From assembly GCA_021852225.1 (NCBI GenBank), contig JAJZOA010000260.1, positions 1 through 5,438 on the forward strand: DNA of 5,438 nt. The letters run 5' to 3'. The translations under genes were made by a program, and so were the position numbers. Of this stretch, positions 1 through 5,265 are shown piece after piece. The notes below the pieces were generated by a model. It was given only the letters and a program-made list of their open reading frames with translations. It was not told the origin of the DNA and did no database searches. The first letter of the stretch is position 1; each line of letters begins with the position of its first letter. The DNA is from Planctomycetota bacterium. GTDB lineage: Bacteria > Planctomycetota > Phycisphaerae > WQYP01.

Positions 1-619
1 GCACCAGATTTTTTGTGACCGCCTGCGCCTGCTTGCTGGACCAGAGTTTTGCCCGAAAATTCAAGTCGTAGGAAACGCAGGTTCCGGCTTCTTTGGCTGC
101 CTTTAACGCATCGGCCACTACGCCGGCCGTACCGTCGGACAGAGAGGTGAATATGCCGCCGGTATGCAGCCAACGCACCGACCGCGCCAGGAGTTTCTTA
201 AAATCCACCATGCCGGGAGCCATATTCATGGCCGCAGAGTGGCCACGGTCATACATGGTGACCGAGGCACGAACCCCGGTTCCGACCTCGGTAAAATTCA
301 AGCCGATCCGGTCGCGCTTGCCCACACCGTCATATTCCGCCACAGCAACTCCGGAAATATCCATTCCCGCGCTGCGCGCGTGGTTTAGAATAATACGCCC
401 AACGGGGTTATCCACCAGGCGGGATGAAAAGCCGGTTTTTAATCCCAGACGCGACAGCGCGTAGGCGACGTTGTATTCGCCACCGCCAACCCAGACCTCC
501 AAAAGATTGGAAAACTCAATTCGACCGTGCCCCGGCGGCGACAGGCGGATCATACATTCGCCGAGACTCAAAAGGTCCAGCGCATTTTCGGAAGCGGGTT
601 TAAGATTCAGCGGATTCAT
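1..619 (-). CDS. kdgK: PfkB-family sugar kinase, probable 2-keto-3-deoxygluconate kinase (3' end outside window)
   Basis: The minus strand is open for 206 codons from an ATG at 619-617 to the left edge, so the C-terminal third (family length is usually about 310-340 residues) is missing. Visible PfkB/ribokinase landmarks, in order, are GECMIRLSPPGHGRIE near residue 20, the substrate-binding glycine motif VGGGEYNVAYALSRLGL near residue 45, YDRGHSAAMNMAPG near residue 130, WLHTGGIF near residue 155, and YDLNFRAKLWS near residue 190. RLSPPGH..., YDR..SA and DLN.R.KLW are typical of 2-dehydro-3-deoxygluconokinases and related sugar-acid kinases. These phosphorylate KDG to KDPG with ATP in the cytoplasm. 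The catalytic GAGD motif would lie beyond the edge and cannot be checked. A GAGGA ribosome binding site at 629-633, 9 nt before the ATG, supports this start. Another PfkB sugar specificity (for example fructose or another keto-deoxy acid) is possible. The PfkB family call is near certain; the KDG specificity is moderately sure. Confidence 0.88.
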   Translation of the reverse strand, partial: MNPLNLKPASENALDLLSLGECMIRLSPPGHGRIEFSNLLEVWVGGGEYNVAYALSRLGLKTGFSSRLVDNPVGRIILNHARSAGMDISGVAVAEYDGVGKRDRIGLNFTEVGTGVRASVTMYDRGHSAAMNMAPGMVDFKKLLARSVRWLHTGGIFTSLSDGTAGVVADALKAAKEAGTCVSYDLNFRAKLWSSKQAQAVTKNLV

Positions 620-639
620 CAGTTGGGTTCCTCGCAATG

Positions 640-653
640 CAATACGCGTTATT
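640..653. promoter_or_regulatory. possible operator half-sites near the kinase start
   Basis: An inverted repeat AATA-CGCGT-TATT (641-653) contains the palindrome ACGCGT (644-649) and lies about 20 bp upstream of the kinase start codon. The octamer CAATACGC at 640-647 recurs exactly at 721-728, inside another inverted repeat in the same intergenic region. A regulator that binds both sites is conceivable, but the repeat is short and could be chance. Confidence 0.22.
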
Positions 654-715
654 ATTCCAAAGGCGACTTCCATGCATTCGCCCGCAGTTGAAAAAGATTA
701 GCCGAAAATTGTGAA

Positions 716-728
716 GCGTACAATACGC
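716..728. promoter_or_regulatory. inverted repeat, candidate operator in divergent promoter region
   Basis: GCGTA-CAA-TACGC is a perfect 5-bp inverted repeat with a 3-bp centre. It sits in the non-coding region between the divergently transcribed kinase and aldo/keto reductase genes, 12 bp from the stronger palindrome at 741-752. Its right half belongs to the repeated octamer CAATACGC. No regulator gene is in the window, so the factor is unknown. Confidence 0.3.
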
Positions 729-740
729 ATGTTTCATCCA

Positions 741-752
741 TTGTGCGCACAA
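741..752. promoter_or_regulatory. 12-bp perfect palindrome, candidate repressor operator
   Basis: TTGTGCGCACAA is a perfect 12-bp palindrome with a central CG, roughly midway between the divergent kinase and reductase starts. A central CG within a palindrome is common in LacI-family operators, and TTGT...ACAA arms also occur in GntR-family sites; both families often control sugar-acid genes. The word ATTGTG at its left edge (740-745) also occurs at 708-713, 32 bp away, about three helical turns. The operator role is inferred. Confidence 0.42.
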
Positions 753-798
753 AGATGTTGCCTGGCTTACTGGTGTCCTTTTTTACACGGGTCAGTGG

Positions 799-827
799 TT
801 ACCAGCGGATACGATACGACTCATAAT
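799..827 (+). promoter_or_regulatory. possible sigma-70-like promoter for the aldo/keto reductase
   Basis: A CATAAT hexamer at 822-827 (5 of 6 matches to TATAAT) is preceded at 17 bp by TTACCA at 799-804 (4 of 6 to TTGACA). A start near 834 would give a leader of roughly 75 nt. The -35 element overlaps a small inverted repeat TGGT-T-ACCA (796-804). The palindromes at 716-752 lie upstream of this promoter. The matches are moderate and could be chance. Confidence 0.25.
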
Positions 828-907
828 TGCGGCCACTTGGAAATTCCGTTAGAACAGCCCTACCATTTAAGCGATGTTGAAAGATTTTCTACGCAGGAGT
901 TGAACGA

Positions 908-1924
908 ATGATAAAATCCCGTCAGCTGGGTTCCTCATCGGTTTCCGTATCCCCTGTTATTTTTGGTGCTTGGGCAATTGGCGGATGGATGTGGGGTGGC
1001 AATGAAGAATCGGAATCAATCGCAGCAATTCGTGCATCCATCGATGCCGGCGCTAACACGCTGGACACCGCCGCGATTTATGGCATGGGTTACAGCGAAG
1101 AACTTGTGGGCAAGGCTCTGACAGGAATATCACGCGATAAGGTAGTCATTGCCACCAAGTGCGGCATGCGCTGGGATGACCCGAAGGGGGAAGGTTCCGA
1201 TCCTTGGCCGCAGAAAGATACCAATGGCCGGGATTTGATCATCCGTAAAAACGCTCGCGCCCACAGCATTGTCTACGAATGCGAAAACAGTTTAAAGCGA
1301 CTGAAAACCGACTACATTGACCTTTATCAGATTCACTGGCCGGACGTATCGACGCCGGTAGAGGAATCTTTTGGTGCCATGGAATCACTTAGAAAACAGG
1401 GAAAAGCCCGCGCTATTGGCGTCAGCAATTACGATGCCGCTTGGATGCACAAAGCCAAGGCGGTGGGCCAGCTTGCCAGCCTGCAACCCCCGTACAGTCT
1501 TCTCCAACGCGGCATAGAAACTGAAATTCTGCCTTTCTGTCGCAAGGAAAATATCGGCGTCATAGTCTATTCCCCAATGGAACGCGGACTTTTAACGGGT
1601 AACGTGGGACCGGATCGGCAATTTCCGGCTGGCGACCATCGGTCGCGGCATAAACTTTTTTCCCGGGAAAATCGGCAGCGCGTTCTGGCCGCATTGGAAA
1701 CGATCCGACCGATCGCGGACCAGCATAAAGCAAGCTTTGCTCAACTGGTCATCAATTGGACATTTATGGAACCAGGCGTAACAGCCGCCATCGTCGGAGC
1801 GCGCAATCCGGAACAGGCCAAACACAACGCCGGTGCCATGGCCATCACGCTATCGCCAGCGGAACGTGCGGCCATTCGTCAGGCGTTTGACAACATAGCC
1901 GCCGACACGGCCAAACCGGCCTGA
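908..1924 (+). CDS. NADP-dependent aldo/keto reductase, IolS-like
   Basis: A 338-residue cytoplasmic (alpha/beta)8-barrel oxidoreductase that should interconvert a carbonyl compound and its alcohol with NAD(P)H. The full aldo/keto reductase tetrad is visible: D53 and Y58 in LDTAAIYG, K84 in VIATKCG, and H143 in YQIHWPD. IGVSNY (170-175), Q193, YSPMERGLLTG (221-231) and the cofactor loop GARNPEQAKHN (297-307) match AKR nucleotide-binding positions. LDTAAIYG.GYSEELVG, LKRLKTDYIDLYQIHWPD and the total length resemble the IolS/AKR11 group from inositol and sugar metabolism rather than the xylose-reductase type. An insertion near 88-110 (PKGEGSDPWPQKDTNGRD) follows beta-strand 3. AGGAG at 895-899, 8 nt before the ATG, supports the start. 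The gene diverges from the KDG-kinase-like gene across an intergenic region with palindromes, suggesting a role in sugar or sugar-acid catabolism. The substrate cannot be told from sequence. Confidence 0.93.
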   Translation: MIKSRQLGSSSVSVSPVIFGAWAIGGWMWGGNEESESIAAIRASIDAGANTLDTAAIYGMGYSEELVGKALTGISRDKVVIATKCGMRWDDPKGEGSDPWPQKDTNGRDLIIRKNARAHSIVYECENSLKRLKTDYIDLYQIHWPDVSTPVEESFGAMESLRKQGKARAIGVSNYDAAWMHKAKAVGQLASLQPPYSLLQRGIETEILPFCRKENIGVIVYSPMERGLLTGNVGPDRQFPAGDHRSRHKLFSRENRQRVLAALETIRPIADQHKASFAQLVINWTFMEPGVTAAIVGARNPEQAKHNAGAMAITLSPAERAAIRQAFDNIAADTAKPA

Positions 1925-1983
1925 CCGAACTCTTCCGCGTTCATTGCCATGTATGGATGGCGTTCTTGCGACCACATCAATCG

Positions 1984-2029
1984 AAAAAAGCCCCACCAGC
2001 GCAATGCATTGGTGGGGCCTTTGGTTTTT
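1984..2029. terminator. bidirectional intrinsic terminator between convergent genes
   Basis: A perfect 9-bp GC-rich stem, GCCCCACCA (1990-1998) with TGGTGGGGC (2010-2018), encloses an 11-nt loop. On the minus strand it is followed at once by six T residues (complement of A1984-1989), a textbook terminator for the PEP-CTERM gene. On the plus strand it is followed by CTTTGGTTTTT (2019-2029), a usable but less perfect U tract that would end the aldo/keto reductase transcript 66 nt after its stop codon. Confidence 0.9.
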
Positions 2030-2054
2030 GAATGGACTTGTCGGGCTTGATCTC

Positions 2055-2070
2055 GCGGCCGCATAGCCGC
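2055..2070. repeat. short GC-rich inverted repeat in the convergent intergenic region
   Basis: GCGGC (2055-2059) and GCCGC (2066-2070) can form a 5-bp stem with a 6-nt loop. It lies between the terminator at 1984-2029 and the larger stem-loop at 2075-2129. No U tract follows on either strand, so it is not a terminator by itself. It may only add structure to the 3' UTR of the minus-strand gene. Confidence 0.3.
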
Positions 2071-2129
2071 AAAAGTGTGCATCAATCAGAATCCACATTT
2101 CAATGGTGGAACTGGATACCGATGCACAC
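2071..2129 (-). other. extended stem-loop in the 3' UTR of the PEP-CTERM gene
   Basis: Read on the minus strand, GTGTGCATC (2129-2121) pairs perfectly with GATGCACAC (2083-2075), and four T residues (2074-2071) follow directly. The 37 nt inside can pair again in two mutually exclusive ways. One is ATCCA (2117-2113) with TGGAT (2095-2091). The other is TCCA, bulged C, CAT, a TGAA tetraloop, then ATGTGGA. The structure begins 18 nt after the PEP-CTERM stop codon and lies upstream of the strong terminator. It could be an upstream terminator, an mRNA-stabilising 3' end or a small-RNA domain. The pairing is seen; the function is inferred. Confidence 0.5.
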
Positions 2130-2140
2130 ATCAAATCGTC

Positions 2141-2155
2141 GCACGATTATCGTGC
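2141..2155. repeat. 15-bp palindrome spanning a stop codon
   Basis: GCACGAT-T-ATCGTGC is a perfect 7-bp inverted repeat around one central base. It covers the TAA stop codon of the PEP-CTERM gene (2149-2147). As RNA it would form a 6-bp stem with the stop codon as its 3-nt loop. A neighbouring ATCGT (2135-2139) can also pair with ACGAT (2143-2147), so alternative folds exist. It may be chance. Confidence 0.4.
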
Positions 2156-3343
2156 CGCGTTCATTCGCCGCCGCGCCAGCAGTAGAATTGCGCCACCCGC
2201 GGCAAATGTCAGCAGCGAAGCGGGTTCCGGCGTTCCGACCGGCGTATTGCTGAACGCAATACCCGCCGGACTGCCCAATCCGGTCACAATGGGTGTCAAC
2301 GCGCCGGTGGAAAAGTTAAGGGCATCCAGAGTGTGATTGGTTTTGTCTGATGAAAAGGCCTGATCAGCGGAAAAACCGCCAATGGCCGTCAGGGCATAAA
2401 CGACATTCGTCTTGCCATCGGCAAAAAGCAGGGAGCCGTTGGCGCTGGTGGCAAAACCAGTGTCATCCACACTGGCGGCGACACCGGTGACGGTATTGGT
2501 CAGATTCAGCACGCCCACGCTCTGGCTGGTCGCACCCGGATTGCTCACAATGGTAAGCTGGGCACCGCTTTCATTGGTTACAATCAGACTGCCCGATGGT
2601 GTGACGTTCAGGGAATCCGGATCAAAATTGTTCATGGTCACCGTTTGGCCATTATTCAGATTCGTGGCCTGGGCATTGCCATTTACAATTCCCGTCGGAA
2701 TCGCGTTATATGGGTAGTTGGCCGTATTGGCCGTGACCTGATAAATGAGCGGGCTGACATTTGTGCCATTGGGGTTGCTTGGACTTACGTTCACAGTATT
2801 CGGACTTGAGGCGCTGGCATACAGATTTCCATTCAGCAATTGCAGACCGTCAAAGCCGCCGCCATGTGCGGATGGATTCGGATAGCCAAATCGAGCCTGA
2901 CTACCGGTGACAGTGTTCACAATCGTCATGGAAGAGTTGCCATCTTCGTTTTGATCTGTGTAGACCAATCCGGTTGCCGGATCCACCGCAATGCCCTCCA
3001 GATGCCCCTGAATATTGAACGACTTTTCCAGCGTGCCGTTCAAATTGTATTCCGCAAGTGTGCTCAAACCGCCATTGCCGCCATCTCCTGGAACATTGTT
3101 GCCCCAGCCAATAAATACGTTACCGCCGCTGATAGCAATATCATCCGGCGATGAAACCATTGGTGTCACGGGCGCGGTGCCGGCTACATTGGTCTGATTA
3201 AGTCCGGCATCGGCAAATGGCGATGCAAAAGCAGTCAGACTATAACCCGCTGCCACGGTCGGATTGGCCTTTACCGGTGAAACCAGCCCGACGGCGGAAA
3301 CCGCAGCCAGGGCACACAACGCGATGAAAGAATGTGGACGCAT
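2147..3343 (-). CDS. exported PEP-CTERM protein, probable beta-propeller
   Basis: A 398-residue secreted protein with a surface-sorting signal. Residues 1-26 form a signal peptide (short basic start, hydrophobic FIALCALAAVSAVGLV, likely cleavage VKA|NP). The C terminus has the PEP-CTERM tripartite signal: PEP at 372-374, hydrophobic segment 377-390, then RRR at 391-393. This type of tail is recognised by exosortase. Between them are recurring beta-rich units that each begin with a similar hexamer: PDDIAI (66), LEGIAV (115), FDGLQL (164), PDSLNV (242), and PAGIAF (359), plus a looser unit near 293-309. The first three are exactly 49 residues apart, as expected for NHL/SMP30-like propeller blades. 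The mature region is rich in Asn, Gly, Ser and Thr, and has no cysteine. AGGAG at 3354-3350, 6 nt before the ATG, supports the start. Its ligand or partner is unknown; surface recognition or scaffolding near the divergent secreted hydrolase is a guess. Confidence 0.9.
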   Translation of the reverse strand: MRPHSFIALCALAAVSAVGLVSPVKANPTVAAGYSLTAFASPFADAGLNQTNVAGTAPVTPMVSSPDDIAISGGNVFIGWGNNVPGDGGNGGLSTLAEYNLNGTLEKSFNIQGHLEGIAVDPATGLVYTDQNEDGNSSMTIVNTVTGSQARFGYPNPSAHGGGFDGLQLLNGNLYASASSPNTVNVSPSNPNGTNVSPLIYQVTANTANYPYNAIPTGIVNGNAQATNLNNGQTVTMNNFDPDSLNVTPSGSLIVTNESGAQLTIVSNPGATSQSVGVLNLTNTVTGVAASVDDTGFATSANGSLLFADGKTNVVYALTAIGGFSADQAFSSDKTNHTLDALNFSTGALTPIVTGLGSPAGIAFSNTPVGTPEPASLLTFAAGGAILLLARRRMNAAR

Positions 3344-3358
3344 ACCCGTCTCCTGAAA

Positions 3359-3410
3359 ATGCTTTTCGTCTTTAAGCGATTCAACATAAACCGCTCTGGA
3401 AGCAAAGCAT
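3359..3410 (-). promoter_or_regulatory. possible structured 5' leader of the PEP-CTERM gene
   Basis: On the minus strand ATGCTTT (3410-3404) can pair with AAAGCAT (3365-3359). Inside it AGCGGTT (3395-3389) can pair with AATCGCT (3381-3375), including one G-U pair, around a 7-nt loop. The outer stem ends 4 nt before the AGGAG ribosome binding site (3354-3350). It begins about where transcription from the -10 candidate at 3417-3422 would start. This could influence translation or mRNA stability. It matches no riboswitch class I recognise. Confidence 0.3.
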
Positions 3411-3416
3411 CGCGGA

Positions 3417-3422
3417 TTTATA
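3417..3422 (-). promoter_or_regulatory. possible -10 element for the PEP-CTERM gene
   Basis: TATAAA on the minus strand (3422-3417) lies 74 nt upstream of the start codon in an AT-rich stretch. No good -35 hexamer lies 16-18 bp further upstream, so this is a weak call; only a TTGCTC at a 12-bp spacing was noticed. Confidence 0.22.
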
Positions 3423-3432
3423 TTCAGACCGT

Positions 3433-3468
3433 TTGAGCAAAAATATAATGTACGGATAATGTATAATG
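3433..3468 (+). promoter_or_regulatory. probable promoter of the glycoside hydrolase gene, with ATAATG repeats
   Basis: TTGAGC (3433-3438) and GATAAT (3455-3460) are separated by 16 bp and resemble sigma-70 -35 and -10 elements (4 of 6 and 5 of 6). Two exact TATAAT hexamers flank the -10 (3444-3449 and 3462-3467), and ATAATG occurs three times (3445, 3456, 3463). A start near 3467 would leave a leader of about 90 nt before the hydrolase ATG. Which hexamer is used cannot be decided from sequence. Confidence 0.4.
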
Positions 3469-3555
3469 CTGAAATATCTGCGGTAACGGATCGTTCTCTA
3501 ATCGTGCCCCATCATTACCCGCCCGCTGGTTGCAAAGAATGGTAAAGGAAAAGCG

Positions 3556-5265
3556 ATGATAAAATACCGGATGTTGCAATTCCTTAAACGGGCCAAAAGA
3601 ATAGCGACCGCCTGCGCGACACTGGCAGCGATTTTTGGCCATTTACCTGCATACGCCACCGCCGGACCACCGGGTTTAACGGCCACCACGTTTCCCGGAA
3701 TCAGTCCGTTCGGAATCGGAAGTGATCACGAAAACGGGGCGTCGATTCGCGCGCTTTCAAAGTGGACCCCCCAAATGGAGGCAATCGGCATTCACCAACT
3801 CCGCTATTGCAATCCCAAGGAGTTTTCCTATCTGGCCGGCCACCAGATCGTGTCTGGCGGCCTGCTGTACGGCATTCCTCCCGGTGATACCCAAGATGCC
3901 CCTGGTACGCTGCCCGTCCATAATTTGCGAGCCTGGTCCAATTATGTGACGCGAACCGTCACGCAAATGCATGGGCGGATAAAGTACTGGGAGGTTTGGA
4001 ACGAACCGCCCAACGGCACCGGCAGACATCAGACTGCAGCCGACTACGCGCGAATTCTGATTAGCGCATATCGCGCGGCAAAAAAGGTTGATCCAAATTG
4101 CAAAATTGGAATGGCGGCAAAATCTGTTGATATAAATTATCTGCAGCAGGTCATCGCCGCGGGTGGCAAAAATCATTTTGATTACATCACTCTTCACCCT
4201 TACGAAGTTCTGGCAAACGCCATCACCAATAATGAAGACTCTGTTTATATGCACATTATCCCAACGGTTCGGAAAATGCTAAGGGCGGTAGACCCTTCAA
4301 GAGCAGGGGTGCCCATCTGGTTTACAGAAGTGGGCTACAATGCCCATCCGGACCCAGCCATCCAGGCCCGCGCTCTGGTGCAAGCTTACACCATGGGCAT
4401 CGCCGAAGGAGCCACATGCATCAATTGGTTCGAAGGCATGGATGGCGATAGCGGCCCGATGGGACTCCTGACCCGAAAGGGCAACCGGCGTCCCGCCTAT
4501 ACGGCTATGGCCCAACTGATCAGGTACCTGGGGCAGCATCCTGTTTATCTTGGGTGGGTTCCCCTTTCTGCACATAATAACGGATTCGTATTTCAGGGTG
4601 CCCGCTACACGGTCCTGTCCGCCTGGGCACAAAATCGCGCCGCGAGCCGCCTTTCGTTTGATTCAACTGTAGAAATAGTGCACCCGTTAACAGGCCATGT
4701 CACGCGGGCCACAAGCTGCCGGCTTACACAATCCCCGATTTTAATTATCGGCGTTCCGGGCGGACTGGTAAAACTGGCGATTGCTGATAAATTCAAACAG
4801 TTCCCATGGAACGGCAATTTCACCCATGCCAGAACGGTTTCAGTCTCACTGGGTAAAGCCATTATCCAGAAGGGCCTTCATTTGGTGGCCGCCCGTGCCC
4901 TGATAAAACAAACGGCGGCATACGGCGGTTCCGCCCGCTCCGGGAATATTCCCGGTGGAATTACCTTCGAAGTGGATCCTAATTTTTTGTCTTATACCCG
5001 CGAGCCAATTGAAATAACGGCTCTCGTACGCCGCGCCGCCCCCAGTCAACCGGCTGCGATTGTCCTTCATTATGAATCGCCCGCAAGCTGGGGCTGGGCA
5101 GACAAGAACGCCGGTGCCTGCAATATTCCGGCGGGTGGAGGTTGGCATACAGTCAAATGGAAAATGACGGACGACCAATTTGTAAGCTGCTGGGCTTATA
5201 ATTTTAATATTACGTCCGGGCCGTATTTCATCAAAAAAGTTACCGTAACCAAACTGGCGGGCTGA
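3556..5265 (+). CDS. secreted clan GH-A glycoside hydrolase with C-terminal carbohydrate-binding-like domain
   Basis: A 569-residue exported enzyme. Residues 1-34/36 form a signal peptide (basic KRAKR, hydrophobic IATACATLAAIF, cleavage after AYA or ATA). Residues about 45-330 look like a TIM-barrel catalytic domain of clan GH-A. WEVWNEPP places the acid/base at E150 after N149, IWFTEVGYN places the nucleophile at E258, and TLHPY (H214, Y216) and INWFEG (W291) fit strands 6 and 8. Residues about 335-430 look like a beta-sandwich of the kind that often follows such barrels. Residues about 440-569 resemble a carbohydrate-binding sandwich rich in aromatics (W512, W514, W530, W535, W546) and ending FIKKVTVTKL; C522 and C545 might form a disulfide. 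The layout suggests GH39- or GH5-like retaining beta-glycosidases, but I cannot assign a family or substrate. AAGGAA at 3545-3550, 5 nt before the ATG, supports the start. The gene is divergent from the PEP-CTERM gene, 212 bp apart. Confidence 0.87.
   Translation: MIKYRMLQFLKRAKRIATACATLAAIFGHLPAYATAGPPGLTATTFPGISPFGIGSDHENGASIRALSKWTPQMEAIGIHQLRYCNPKEFSYLAGHQIVSGGLLYGIPPGDTQDAPGTLPVHNLRAWSNYVTRTVTQMHGRIKYWEVWNEPPNGTGRHQTAADYARILISAYRAAKKVDPNCKIGMAAKSVDINYLQQVIAAGGKNHFDYITLHPYEVLANAITNNEDSVYMHIIPTVRKMLRAVDPSRAGVPIWFTEVGYNAHPDPAIQARALVQAYTMGIAEGATCINWFEGMDGDSGPMGLLTRKGNRRPAYTAMAQLIRYLGQHPVYLGWVPLSAHNNGFVFQGARYTVLSAWAQNRAASRLSFDSTVEIVHPLTGHVTRATSCRLTQSPILIIGVPGGLVKLAIADKFKQFPWNGNFTHARTVSVSLGKAIIQKGLHLVAARALIKQTAAYGGSARSGNIPGGITFEVDPNFLSYTREPIEITALVRRAAPSQPAAIVLHYESPASWGWADKNAGACNIPAGGGWHTVKWKMTDDQFVSCWAYNFNITSGPYFIKKVTVTKLAG

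Noticed and set aside
93..701. Plus-strand reading frames antisense to the kinase
   Set aside because: The minus strand here encodes clear PfkB motifs, so these frames are shadows of the kinase.
711..911. Plus-strand 66-codon reading frame whose stop overlaps the reductase start codon (ATGA)
   Set aside because: The overlap mimics translational coupling, but there is no ribosome binding site before its ATG, the peptide has no recognisable motif, and it covers the palindromes and promoter candidate of the divergent region.
2412..3197. Plus-strand reading frames of 60-104 codons inside the PEP-CTERM gene
   Set aside because: They lie opposite a complete gene with signal peptide, repeats and sorting signal, and have no motif of their own.
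908..3572. Near-identical gene starts ATGATAAAATCCCG (908) and ATGATAAAATACCG (3556)
   Set aside because: The similarity is limited to the first few codons of two unrelated proteins and the upstream sequences differ, so a shared element is unlikely.
3757..4862. Minus-strand reading frames of up to 165 codons opposite the hydrolase
   Set aside because: They are antisense to the catalytic domain that carries both active-site glutamates and show no domain signature.
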